Shown: positions 8,306-17,496, counted from the first letter of the stretch. The stretch: DNA of 54,421 bases from Oscillospiraceae bacterium (GCA_021203045.1 JAJQBY010000128.1:2737-57157), one strand, 5' to 3'. Program-made: numbers and translations. Notes: generated from the sequence alone by a model not told the origin.

Positions 8306-10162
8306 ACGAAGTTGTTTCTAAGTCACTGCACCGACGATCGGAATACGGTGGATATACTCGCAGGAGCTATGCAAACCTACTGTCCCGATCTGACATTGTT
8401 TCTCTCCTCGCGTTCGGATACAGGCATCGATGCAGGCGATTATCTGCATGACAGGATAGATCAGGAGCTGAAAGACTGCGATTGTGTGATCGCCGTCATC
8501 ACAAAAAACTATTTGCGCAGCATGTACTGCATGTACGAGTTCAGTTTGGCCTTATATATGAGCCGGGGCAATCAACAAAAACGATTTATTCCTATTTTTC
8601 AGAGCACTGCAGAAAAGGAGCATTGCGCCAAATTGCTTGGGGACATCACTTACATAATCGCTGATTCCGAAATGGACAATCTGACCAACACTCTTGTAAA
8701 TACACTTCCCCCCGCCCATCCGGATAAACTGCCCGCACTACAAGTCGGCACATTCCATTTTCTGGAGGCGTTAAGCAGCGCTTCTGTCTCACAGCGGCCA
8801 TACATCGGAATGCAGAGAGAGGAATATCAGCGAATCCAGCTTTTTTGTGAAAACAATGGCATCATTCAATTTTGCAATGATGGCTTTTCCGGAGAATATA
8901 TCAAATCAAAGCTTCTATCTCCAGGTACACCGCTGGAAGATATCTACATTCTTTCCACCACCGGAGCCAGCATAATAAAGGCCCTATCTCAGGATGCTTT
9001 TGTGCAGGCGCTTCAACATGGCGTCAACATCCATGTTATCATCCCCAATCAATACTCGGACTTTTGCCGCGATGTGGCGGACATCGAGTCCATGGGCAAG
9101 CCTCAACAGATCAAAGATGAGAACAGTCAGCGCCTAGCAGGGGAATACAACTCTGTTATGGTATATTTACAAGACGCTTGCAGCGAAGCCCGCAAGGGCG
9201 CACATGATGCGCCCCTCGGCCATATAACCTGTTATTGCAGCTTCACCATTCTGCGGCAGACCATTTTCCTCGCCCGCCGCAGTGACGGAAGTCTATGGGG
9301 CACTTGCTCCATGACCACACCGCCCAAGAAGACCATTGATAAGACCCTGATGTTTGAGTTTCAAGGGCGGGAAGGCGTTGGCACTCCGGATACGCTTCTG
9401 GGGCATTGCCGCGCCATAATGGCTCTCGCCAAGGAACGGGACGCCTTTTTTACCATCTCCGCTGAAACCTCCGGCAAGCCCTTTTTTGCAGAAAGCCACC
9501 ACGCCCGCCAATACTGGGCCATGAAAGTTTCCGACGCGAGAGCCGAAATGGAAGAGGCGCTGTTAAACGGAGATGACATTTTAATAGAGGTAGCAGCGCA
9601 ACATCCTTTAAAACTCGGCACAAAACCTGGCAGCGAATTCCGCGCTCGACTGGATCGTGCCATCGAATTATATACACAATATCAAAAGGACGGCATACAA
9701 ACATATATTTACGTTCCCGGAAGCCGCCATATGTATAACGGCAAGGCAGACAAAATATCTCTTGGTGAAGCCGGAAAGCAATATCTTCTTTCCAAAGGGA
9801 TACCGGAGGATGATATTCTGGCTGATGAGACATCCCAGGAATACATGTCTCAGCATGGTGTTTATAACTCTGCAGATGAATGCTATGTTGCCTCCAGGAT
9901 TTTTCATGATGGAGATTTTCGCGGCCTGATGTGCGTATGTTCACCCAATCAGGTAGCCCGTAAGACTCTTTTCTATATCGAAAACGGCATTATCCCTCAA
10001 TGCTACTCTGTGCCAATGCCAAATATGTTCCACAACATATTTAATGAACTATTTGACACAATCCCCCATGTGCTTTACCGCGATCACTCCTGGCAGGATC
10101 ATGACACCTCGCAGGCCTCCATCAATTCCCGGCTGGAACGCATGCCCAAAGACGGACAATAA
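8306..10162 (+). CDS. TIR-domain protein with a C-terminal DUF218/YdcF-like domain, putative immune effector
   Basis: About 616-618 aa. Residues (numbered from TTG at 8312) 1-120 form a TIR domain: FLSHC strand, then KNYLRSMYCMYEF with the expected NADase glutamate E76. The middle (about 200-390) has an ILSTTGAS...VIIPN pattern loosely like phospholipase-D-type or DUF5919 sensor domains. The C-terminus (about 424-590) resembles DUF218/ElyC-SanA folds, with IYVPGSRHM, SLGEAGKQYLLSKGIPEDDIL and an SPNQVAR segment. Bacterial TIR domains often degrade NAD+ in anti-phage defence; the sensor role of the rest is inference. No ATG exists: ACG at 8306 sits 9 nt after AAGGAG and gives the usual TIR beginning (M)KLFLSH, while TTG at 8312 is 15 nt away. 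Base composition is more AT-rich than the neighbours, suggesting transfer. Confidence 0.8.
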   Translation, partial: TKLFLSHCTDDRNTVDILAGAMQTYCPDLTLFLSSRSDTGIDAGDYLHDRIDQELKDCDCVIAVITKNYLRSMYCMYEFSLALYMSRGNQQKRFIPIFQSTAEKEHCAKLLGDITYIIADSEMDNLTNTLVNTLPPAHPDKLPALQVGTFHFLEALSSASVSQRPYIGMQREEYQRIQLFCENNGIIQFCNDGFSGEYIKSKLLSPGTPLEDIYILSTTGASIIKALSQDAFVQALQHGVNIHVIIPNQYSDFCRDVADIESMGKPQQIKDENSQRLAGEYNSVMVYLQDACSEARKGAHDAPLGHITCYCSFTILRQTIFLARRSDGSLWGTCSMTTPPKKTIDKTLMFEFQGREGVGTPDTLLGHCRAIMALAKERDAFFTISAETSGKPFFAESHHARQYWAMKVSDARAEMEEALLNGDDILIEVAAQHPLKLGTKPGSEFRARLDRAIELYTQYQKDGIQTYIYVPGSRHMYNGKADKISLGEAGKQYLLSKGIPEDDILADETSQEYMSQHGVYNSADECYVASRIFHDGDFRGLMCVCSPNQVARKTLFYIENGIIPQCYSVPMPNMFHNIFNELFDTIPHVLYRDHSWQDHDTSQASINSRLERMPKDGQ

Positions 10163-10165
10163 AAC

Positions 10166-10200
10166 TGCCCCCTGTACCGCAATATGCTGCACAGGGGGCA
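10166..10200. terminator. Bidirectional terminator between convergent genes
   Basis: Perfect 10-bp stem TGCCCCCTGT (10166-10175) / ACAGGGGGCA (10191-10200). On the minus strand it is followed by AGTTTTATT, so it best serves the beta-helix gene. On the plus strand the tail is only TTACTATTT. Confidence 0.75.
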
Positions 10201-10220
10201 TTACTATTTCCCGGAAACAA

Positions 10221-13200
10221 TCACTCCTGACTGGCAAGCCAGGTGTCGTAGTCGTCGGCGCCGAACTGGGAGACGAACATCTCAAAGGGGAAGTCGTTCA
10301 CGTCGTCCCCATAGGCGACTGTATCCAGCTCGCCCAGGGCCATGGTCTTGGCGCTGTCGTCGAAGCCGGAGCCGTCGCCGTCGCCCTCATAGGTATCCAT
10401 GTAGTCCCGCAGGTACTGGACATAGGCATCGAAGGCGTCCTTGCCCTCCAGCGCCGTGGACTCGGCAGCGGTTTCAGCCGCGCCGCCGGCGCTGGCCTGG
10501 AAGTCACTGTAGGACACGATATCCCCGAACTCGATCAGCATGGCGAAGGGGGCCGCATCGTCGGAATAGTCGGCCTCGTCCATCGCCTCGATCTCGGCGA
10601 TGGCCATCTGGGCCACCTCCTCGTTGGTGGAGTTGCCCAGGCAGTCGATGCAGTAGGCCTGATAGCCGGCCCAGTCGGCGGTGTAGGCGGCGGGCTCGAC
10701 TGCGGCAGCGGCGCTCTCCTCCACCTCGGCGGAAGCGTCAGCCTCAGCAGAGGCTGCGTCCTCAGCGGCCTCGATGCCGGAGGTAGCTTCCTCGGACGGG
10801 GTGATGGTATAGGTGCCGTCCTCATTCTCGGTGACGGTGCCGATGATGGTGCTGGTCTCGTCCACGGTCAGGCCGTTGACGGTGCACTCCTCGGTGACGG
10901 TCCAGACGGAGCCCTCGGTCAGCACGATATAAGCGGTGCCGATGGTATCCTCCTCAGAGGAAGGCTCCTCGAAGATGATGGTGCCGGTCCACTCGGAGTT
11001 TATGAAGGTGGCGTTGATGCCGTTGGTGGACTTGCCGCCCACATAGAAGTCGCCGTTCATCTCGCAGGTCTCGTCGGACTCGCCGGTCACGTCCCAATAG
11101 GTAGAGGAGTTCTCATCCGTAAAGGTGACGTTCAGCTGGCCGCCGTTCTCTGCAGATGCGATCAGGTTATCGGCGGGGGTATAGTAGCTCTGCTCCTCCT
11201 CGGTCAGGCTGTTCCACCACTCGGACTCGGGGCCGTAGTAGGTGTAGTTGTCGTTGACCAGCAGGGAGGCGGTGATATTCACAACGGCGGGAGAGCCGTC
11301 AGAGTAGATGACCGCGAACTTGTTGCCGCCGGAATAGCCGGGGGTCTTGGAGCGGTCCAGATACCACCAGAGGATGCCGTTCTCGTTGTAGTGGGGGGTA
11401 TTGGCGGAGTCGATGAAGATGTTCATGCTGGTGCCGTAGGAGTTGCCCTCCTCCACGATGTACTGATACAGGGCCTCATCGGCGCGGGTCAGATATTCGG
11501 CGTAGGTCTCATCCTCGCCCTGGGGCTCGATACCGGCCTCCTCGCCGATCAGCGCCAGGAACTCGTCGGGGGAGCCGACCAGATAGGCGTTCTCCTCCTC
11601 CTCTGCGTCATAGTAAGCGGAAACGCGGCAGTTCTCTACCCAGATACCGGCGTCTTCCGTGCCGCTGGTGCCGGAGGCACGGACCTTGATGCCCATGCAG
11701 CCCTGGAGGCGGCAGTTGAACGCATAGCCATAGCCCGCAGAGGCGGAGCAGAGGGCGGCGTCCAGATTAGAGGTGCAGTTGGAGTTGAACACATAGACCC
11801 AGCTCTCGGAATAGCCGATGGTGTAAACACCGGCGGAGCGCAGGCCATAGCACTTGGTCACGACCCGGTTGGCAACGATGGTGCCGCCGCCCTTATCGGT
11901 GGCCAGGGCGGTGCCGGCGTCCAGACCGGACACGATGACGGTCACATCGTCGGGATGCTCGGTGATGTCCAGAACATTCTCCCCGTCCTCATCCTGGGTC
12001 ATGGCAGCGTAGCTGTAATCGGGGATCTCGGTGGCTTCGGGGTCGATAATGTTGACGGAGCCGTCCTCATTGATGAGGTTGGTGCCCTCCACATTGATGA
12101 TGATCTGTCCCCCCTGGGAGACATAGGGGCCGTGGCCGCCGGAGGAGCAGGCGAAGATATCGCCGCCGTTAATGATGGCGAGGCCGCTGCCGGTGGCATA
12201 GATGGAGTTGTTGGTGCCAAGGATCTGGGGCTGATTCAGCACCAGGGTGGCGGTATCATAGTGGATATCGCTGGTTGTGATCTTGCCCTCGGTGCCGCCG
12301 TCCACATGGACCTGAGAGCCGACGCCGTAGAAGTTGCCGGACTCAGAGGGGCCGCGGCCGCTGGTATAGCAGAACACAGTCAGATTGTCGATGGTATAGG
12401 AGCCGGTCCCCTGGACAAAGACAGAGGCGTGGTCCACGTTATCGGCGGAATAGACGGTCTCTCCATCCAGGACAGAGCCGTCCTCGCTGGTCTCGTCCAC
12501 CTGCTTATAGAGATAGGTGCAGTACATGATCACAACGCCGCTGGACGGGCCGCTGGTGATGTTAGCATAGTAGTTGTGCAGGCGGATGATGTCGTAATCC
12601 TCGCCATACACCAGACCCTCGGTCTCATAGATACCGTTGATGACCTCGGCCTTGGTGAGATATTCCACCTCATCGCTGGCCTGAGAGCAGTAGACCTCCT
12701 CATACAGGGAGTCCTCATAGACGTAATACACGCCGGTGGATACGCCCAGGGCGTGGACGTAATCGGTCACAGAGGTATTGGGATTCTGTACCTCATACAG
12801 ATCGTCCGGCAGCTCAGTGCCATCGGCCACAGCGCCGTCCACGAGGTCCACATAGGAATATTCCTCGCCGGTGCTGAAGGAGCGGGTCTCGGTCTCATCC
12901 TCGCCCAGCGCCACGAATTCGGCCTCCACAGAGACGGAATCCGCGCTGAAGGTGTATTCCAGGGTGAGCTCCTGGGTGAACTCGTCGATGGCGGTGGTCT
13001 CGCCGTCCACGGTGATGGAGGCGATCTTATACCCCTCCGCCGCGCTGACGGTCAGCTCAGTGGACAGGCCATAGACATCCTCCGGGATGTAATAGGTGCC
13101 GGCGGGAGTGATGGTGCCGTTCTCCCCGGCGGCCACCACGAAGGCGGTGCAGCCCTCGATGGATACGACCTCCTTGCCGTTGAACTCGGCGGCCTCGGCA

Positions 13201-13700
13201 GCGGAGGAGCCCTCCTCCGTGATGACATAGCCGGAGCAGCTCAGCCAGGGCGAGTCGGAGACCTCCACCGTGGCGGGGATGACCCAGGCGATGGTGTCGT
13301 TGAAGTCATGGATGGCGCTGTCGGCGATATAGCCCAGCTCCTCGGGGAACAGGACATAGGTGCCTTCCAGCTTGTTGTTGGACATGACGGCGCCGCCGTT
13401 GCCCAGCGCATCCACAGTCTCCGTGCCCACATAGCCCGGGACCAGGACGACCATCTCCGACTTCACGGACTGGGGCGCCTGGATGATGGTGATGACGCCA
13501 TCCTCCTCGGTGTACATCCAACCGCTCTGCTCGGCGGTGGTGGGGCCGCTGATCTCCACCACGGGAGCATCAGAGGTGCTGGCGGTCTCAGAAGACGCGC
13601 TGGCGGTGGCTTCACCGGAAGCCTCCTCCGAGGCGAACACCGAAACGCCCATCATCATGACCATAGCAATGACCAGGATGACGCTTACTAGTTTCTTCAT
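10221..13700 (-). CDS. Large secreted beta-helix surface protein with duplicated C-terminal module
   Basis: 1159 aa from the MKK start, chosen because AAGGAGG lies just upstream. A classical signal peptide (about 1-22, ending VFA-SEE) is followed by an Ala/Ser/Glu linker. A very long acidic region follows, with many short Thr/Val/Asn/Gly strands (about 380-930) typical of right-handed parallel beta-helix proteins. An Ala/Glu-rich linker (about 980-1003) leads to two related modules of about 78 residues (1004-1082 and 1083-1159), which also occur once at the end of the protein at 42697-45321. No LPXTG, lipobox or SH3/LysM anchor is visible. Probably an adhesin or glycan-interacting surface protein. 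The very biased codon use produces long meaningless frames on the opposite strand. Confidence 0.8.
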   Translation of the reverse strand: MKKLVSVILVIAMVMMMGVSVFASEEASGEATASASSETASTSDAPVVEISGPTTAEQSGWMYTEEDGVITIIQAPQSVKSEMVVLVPGYVGTETVDALGNGGAVMSNNKLEGTYVLFPEELGYIADSAIHDFNDTIAWVIPATVEVSDSPWLSCSGYVITEEGSSAAEAAEFNGKEVVSIEGCTAFVVAAGENGTITPAGTYYIPEDVYGLSTELTVSAAEGYKIASITVDGETTAIDEFTQELTLEYTFSADSVSVEAEFVALGEDETETRSFSTGEEYSYVDLVDGAVADGTELPDDLYEVQNPNTSVTDYVHALGVSTGVYYVYEDSLYEEVYCSQASDEVEYLTKAEVINGIYETEGLVYGEDYDIIRLHNYYANITSGPSSGVVIMYCTYLYKQVDETSEDGSVLDGETVYSADNVDHASVFVQGTGSYTIDNLTVFCYTSGRGPSESGNFYGVGSQVHVDGGTEGKITTSDIHYDTATLVLNQPQILGTNNSIYATGSGLAIINGGDIFACSSGGHGPYVSQGGQIIINVEGTNLINEDGSVNIIDPEATEIPDYSYAAMTQDEDGENVLDITEHPDDVTVIVSGLDAGTALATDKGGGTIVANRVVTKCYGLRSAGVYTIGYSESWVYVFNSNCTSNLDAALCSASAGYGYAFNCRLQGCMGIKVRASGTSGTEDAGIWVENCRVSAYYDAEEEENAYLVGSPDEFLALIGEEAGIEPQGEDETYAEYLTRADEALYQYIVEEGNSYGTSMNIFIDSANTPHYNENGILWWYLDRSKTPGYSGGNKFAVIYSDGSPAVVNITASLLVNDNYTYYGPESEWWNSLTEEEQSYYTPADNLIASAENGGQLNVTFTDENSSTYWDVTGESDETCEMNGDFYVGGKSTNGINATFINSEWTGTIIFEEPSSEEDTIGTAYIVLTEGSVWTVTEECTVNGLTVDETSTIIGTVTENEDGTYTITPSEEATSGIEAAEDAASAEADASAEVEESAAAAVEPAAYTADWAGYQAYCIDCLGNSTNEEVAQMAIAEIEAMDEADYSDDAAPFAMLIEFGDIVSYSDFQASAGGAAETAAESTALEGKDAFDAYVQYLRDYMDTYEGDGDGSGFDDSAKTMALGELDTVAYGDDVNDFPFEMFVSQFGADDYDTWLASQE

Positions 13701-13761
13701 TACGTTCCTCCTTAGAATTTTGCGAAATGCTCCGAAAAACATTTCACAAGGTTACATTGGA

Positions 13762-13770
13762 ATTATACCA
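13762..13770 (-). promoter_or_regulatory. Extended -10 element upstream of the large beta-helix gene
   Basis: TGGTATAAT on the minus strand (TG-N-TATAAT extended -10). The hexamer 17 nt upstream (TATCTT) is a weak -35. It lies about 60 nt before the chosen start codon. Confidence 0.5.
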
Positions 13771-13874
13771 TAGTTTCCGCTGGGAAGATAGTGACAACGA
13801 TTACAGTTTCAATGCTTAAATAACAAATTTGTTACTTTGATACACATAATCCATTAATGCCGTTAACGAAAAAC

Positions 13875-13901
13875 TCCCCCGAAAACTACCGTTTTCGGGG
13901 G
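13875..13901 (-). terminator. Rho-independent terminator after the HTH gene
   Basis: CCCCCGAAAAC / GTTTTCGGGGG perfect stem with a 4-nt loop, followed on the minus strand by AGTTTTTCG. It ends the adhesin-HTH transcript. Confidence 0.85.
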
Positions 13902-13912
13902 AAGCTGTCTGT

Positions 13913-14296
13913 TTATCTGTTCTTGCACCAGCGGAGGAAGGTGTCCTGGCTGATGCCAAGCCTTTTGGCCCCCTCGCGGGAGGATATCTCCCGGGCGTAC
14001 CACAGGGCCTTGACCTCCTCAAAATCGTCCGGCACGGGCATACGGGGCCGGCCGAAGCTCACGCCCCGCTTCTGGGCCGCCTGGATGCCCTCCATCTGGC
14101 GCTCCTTGCGCCACTGCCTCCGTTCCTCCACGGCGGCCAGCTCGTCCTCCAGCTCGGTCACCCGGCCTTGCAGGGCGGATATGGCCTCTATGGCCTCCCC
14201 CACCGGCCCCGCAGAGGCGGGGTCGGTTTCGGTCAGTCCGGCGCGGATACGTTCCAGGTCGGTCAGAAGCGTTTTATAGGTCACAGGCTCTGTCAT
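13913..14296 (-). CDS. Stand-alone resolvase-type HTH protein with N-terminal coiled coil
   Basis: 127 aa. Residues about 10-65 are a charged helical coiled coil. Residues about 70-125 match the C-terminal DNA-binding end of serine resolvases/invertases: a QKRGVSFGRPR arm then an HTH (SSREGAKRLGISQDTFLRW). The catalytic serine domain is absent. The start ATG overlaps the stop of the upstream adhesin gene as TAATG, with AAGGAAAG upstream, so translation is probably coupled and the proteins made together. It could be a regulator of the surface locus or a domesticated recombinase remnant; target sites are unknown. A strong terminator follows. Confidence 0.75.
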   Translation of the reverse strand: MTEPVTYKTLLTDLERIRAGLTETDPASAGPVGEAIEAISALQGRVTELEDELAAVEERRQWRKERQMEGIQAAQKRGVSFGRPRMPVPDDFEEVKALWYAREISSREGAKRLGISQDTFLRWCKNR

Positions 14297-17200
14297 TACT
14301 GGTCTTTCCTTTTCTTCACAACGGTCACCGCCGCGACGCCGCCGGCGCACAGGAGCAGGAGAGCCAGCCACAGCATGGCGTTGCTCTCATCCCCGGTGGA
14401 CGGGGCGGAGCCCGTAGTGGTAGGCGTCACCACGATCGGGGTAGCGCTGGCGCCCGGGTCCGTGGGTTCAGCGGTCTCGGTGGGCGTGGGGCTGGGAGTA
14501 GGCGTCACAGTGGGCGTATGGCTGTTGGTGATCACATAGCCCGTGGCCATATCGCCGGTGACGGTGCTGGTATAGCCCTCCGCCGTTACCTCCCGCACGG
14601 TGTAGGCGTTCAGAACGCCGTCCGTATACTCATCCAGTCCGGTGAAGCTGGCCGTCCAGCCGTTCGCCTCGCTCAGGGTCACGGTCTCGGTTGTGGCCTC
14701 GCCGTTTTTCACCAGGGTCACGGTGACGGAAGCGGGACGGATGCCGTCCTGGTCATTCCCGTCGTCCCAGGCCTTGGTCACGGTGACGCTCACCTGACCG
14801 GGAGTGTAGCTGTTGGTGATGTCATAGCCGTCATAGGTGGTGGTGTAGCCTGTCACAGCATCCTCGGTGACGGTATAGGTGACGCCATCCTCAGCGGGGA
14901 GCACGAACCGATAGGCCCAGCCGTCCGCCTCGGTGATCTCGGCGCTGGCCACCTCCACACCGTCCGCCAGCAGCCGGACGATAACGCTATCCGGCCGCTT
15001 GCCGTCCTGGTCGTTGGCGTCGTCCCAGGTCTTGGTGACGTTAATGACCGCATAGGACACCGTGGGCTTCTGGAAGTCCTCGGGCGGCAGGCTGTTGCCG
15101 TTGGAATCCACGGGATACAGACGGGCCACGTTGTTGGTATACAGCCCATAGCTCTCGCTGCCGTCGTTATTGTCGCCATACCGGTCATATGTGCCATAGA
15201 CGCCGGTCTCGGTCTGAGGGTTCGTCAGCACCACGCCATAGGTCAGCTTCACCTGGTCGTTTTTGGTGATGGGCACATTGATCGCCAGCACATAGCACTC
15301 GTTATACGCTGTGCCGCCATAGGTGGTGCCATCGGGATAATAGGTGAGCACGAAGGGATAGGTCGTCCCGTCGGAGCTACCAGTGGAGGAGCCGAAGCCA
15401 TAGGTGTACTCGTCGATCTGCGTCACAGCCAGAGCCTCGCCGTCCACCGTAAGGGTCAGACGGTCGATATCGTTGATGAAATCGAAATCATAGTCGTCCG
15501 TCTCGCCGATCTCATCCACCACAGCGCTCCCCGCGTCTACCAGCTGGATGAGCTGGTCTTTGACGGCGGAGAACACCTGTGCCGCAGTTTCCGCATCGAT
15601 ATCTTCTGCCTGTGCGATGTCATAACGGGTCACATAGCTTTCCAGCCAGGTCTTAAATTGCTCTGTAAACGTGGTATAAGTTGTGTCGGTGTAATACTGG
15701 TATGTCACCATGCAGACATTCACTTCCTGCGAAGCCGCAACGATCGAAGTAGCTGCATAATAGCAGGCAGCCTCATAGGTAGTATAGTAATCGTCTGCAT
15801 GCATGGCAGTGTCCCAAGAAGCATAGTAAATGCTGTCATCGCCGTTAACCGCACTTTGCCATTGACTGTAAGTCAGGCCATATGCGCCGATATCTGCACC
15901 GCCTTGTCCTTCCGCCCAGACACTTTCAAACGTGGGTGCAGTTTCACTTACATATGACTCACTCCCGGTGACGCCGTAGCGATTGCACCAATCCTCATTG
16001 CTGTTCCACCACACGCTGGTTCCATACGCATAAGCATCCGACATGGCTTCACCGGATTCACTGTCATACCACATTCTGGCACCGCCGTCGGTCAGGATGA
16101 TCATATATTTGTCGCTCCCGTCCACAGCGGTATCCGCATTCAGCAGGGCACGGGCCTTTTCCACACCGGCCTGCAGGTTACTGCCGGAACGACCGGCCAG
16201 GCTCTTGTAATCTGTCGTCAGGAATTCCTTCAATTCCGCTACATTTTCCTCTGTTAATTCAAGGAGTTCAGTCGTTTTCAGAATAGGATTATACCCGCCA
16301 AAAACGGTGATGCTCACTTTAACGGTCAGATTCTCATACTCAAGCAATTCATCCAGTAATGCCGCTGCCTGTGCCGCCAGATTCGTGTTGTCATGGCTGG
16401 TGGAGCCGTCCAGTACGAAGGCCACATCCAGATAACCTGTATAGCTGGCAGAGGGCAGGGAGATGGTCACATCAGACTCGTAGTTTTCATCCAGCTGAGT
16501 GGCTTCCTTGGACTTGGAGATATCAAAGTCCGCTGCGGAGCCGGAGCCGGGGCTGCTGTAGGTATTGGTATAGGAGACGGTGGTACCGGTGCTTACGACC
16601 TTGCCGGTCACAACAGCGCCGTTCACCTCGGCCGTCTCATCATCCACCGTAGCCTCGGCCGTATAATTCGCGGCAGTGGTCTCCGCCACTGTGTAGGTCG
16701 CACCGACGGGCAGGTTCTCAAGCGTCACGGACTCCCCGTCGGACAGGGTGAAGGTGGCTACGCTGTTGGTGAATTCAACCTCCTCCGTATTATCCTCGGC
16801 GTCCGTTTTGGTGCCATACACACCGTTCAGGACAAGGTTTTCCAACCCCTCCACATCGCTGGTGTCAATCGTCACCGTAAAGGTGAATTCCTTGGAGGAA
16901 TTGCCGTATACGATATCCTTCTCCACCGTCAGGGAGCCGGTGTCACTGCTGACATAATAAACAGCATCCTTGAACCAGGTAAAGGTCTTTATTACCGTAT
17001 CCACATCGCCGTCACCTGTTGAATCCAGACCGGTGATCTCAAGGGTAGTGGAACCGCTGGCATTTGCCGCATCAATAGCGGCCTGCACTGCCTCAATAGT
17101 CCCCTCCGGGTTGTAGCCCCAGCTGACCTCCAGGTCATCAATGCCGGTCAGCACCCAGTAGCCCGTGCCATTGCTGGGCGCCTGATAGGAGGCATAAGTA

Positions 17201-17496
17201 ACATCAATGCTGCCTGGCTCCACAGCATCTACATAGAAGCTGCTATCACCGAAGGTATTGCTTGTGAGAACGTCAGACACCGTTTCGCCGTCTTCCCGGA
17301 GATTCACAAGACCAACAAGTGCATAGGTAAGGATATTATCATGCACATCGACCTTGATGGCCCCGGTGTTGTTCTGGTCCTGAACAACGACTTTACAGCG
17401 CAAATCGCTGGTGCCGGTTACAGTGTTGTAGGCAAAGGTCAAAGTCCCGGCATCCCCCGTGCCGCCATAATAGCCGTGCATGGCAAAGGCACAAGT
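14296..17496 (-). CDS. Adhesin C-terminal part: beta-helix end, pilin-like, vWA, two Cna-B, sorting signal
   Basis: From the frameshift onward: rest of the beta-helix (to about 17050); a domain with SLTVEKDIVYG...FTFTVTID and ending NTYSSP (about 16550-16960), like streptococcal pilin isopeptide-linker domains. Next is a vWA domain with the MIDAS motif DGSTS (near 16405) and LTDGG (near 16100). Two Cna-B domains each start with VTKTWDDANDQDG or VTKAWDDGNDQDG (14810-15070 and 14520-14790). A TPTPSPTPTE stalk follows. The C-terminus is APSTGDESN, a hydrophobic stretch and KKRKDQ, a sorting signal with APSTG in place of LPXTG. Isopeptide-stabilised, metal-dependent binding to host matrix or neighbouring cells is inferred. 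Confidence 0.75.
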   Translation of the reverse strand, partial: TCAFAMHGYYGGTGDAGTLTFAYNTVTGTSDLRCKVVVQDQNNTGAIKVDVHDNILTYALVGLVNLREDGETVSDVLTSNTFGDSSFYVDAVEPGSIDVTYASYQAPSNGTGYWVLTGIDDLEVSWGYNPEGTIEAVQAAIDAANASGSTTLEITGLDSTGDGDVDTVIKTFTWFKDAVYYVSSDTGSLTVEKDIVYGNSSKEFTFTVTIDTSDVEGLENLVLNGVYGTKTDAEDNTEEVEFTNSVATFTLSDGESVTLENLPVGATYTVAETTAANYTAEATVDDETAEVNGAVVTGKVVSTGTTVSYTNTYSSPGSGSAADFDISKSKEATQLDENYESDVTISLPSASYTGYLDVAFVLDGSTSHDNTNLAAQAAALLDELLEYENLTVKVSITVFGGYNPILKTTELLELTEENVAELKEFLTTDYKSLAGRSGSNLQAGVEKARALLNADTAVDGSDKYMIILTDGGARMWYDSESGEAMSDAYAYGTSVWWNSNEDWCNRYGVTGSESYVSETAPTFESVWAEGQGGADIGAYGLTYSQWQSAVNGDDSIYYASWDTAMHADDYYTTYEAACYYAATSIVAASQEVNVCMVTYQYYTDTTYTTFTEQFKTWLESYVTRYDIAQAEDIDAETAAQVFSAVKDQLIQLVDAGSAVVDEIGETDDYDFDFINDIDRLTLTVDGEALAVTQIDEYTYGFGSSTGSSDGTTYPFVLTYYPDGTTYGGTAYNECYVLAINVPITKNDQVKLTYGVVLTNPQTETGVYGTYDRYGDNNDGSESYGLYTNNVARLYPVDSNGNSLPPEDFQKPTVSYAVINVTKTWDDANDQDGKRPDSVIVRLLADGVEVASAEITEADGWAYRFVLPAEDGVTYTVTEDAVTGYTTTYDGYDITNSYTPGQVSVTVTKAWDDGNDQDGIRPASVTVTLVKNGEATTETVTLSEANGWTASFTGLDEYTDGVLNAYTVREVTAEGYTSTVTGDMATGYVITNSHTPTVTPTPSPTPTETAEPTDPGASATPIVVTPTTTGSAPSTGDESNAMLWLALLLLCAGGVAAVTVVKKRKDQ

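Noticed and set aside
12300-12420. Phase-variable promoter inversion around the surface locus
   Set aside because: I looked for long inverted repeats flanking the 13.7-kb and 18.6-kb promoters and found only short palindromes; no invertase with a catalytic domain is present.
10044-13691. A 1215-residue plus-strand open frame opposite the large beta-helix gene
   Set aside because: Its product is a Gly/Val/Ala/His/Asp mixture without domains, a mirror of the strongly biased codons on the other strand. The minus-strand frame has a signal peptide, ribosome site, promoter and a paralogue.
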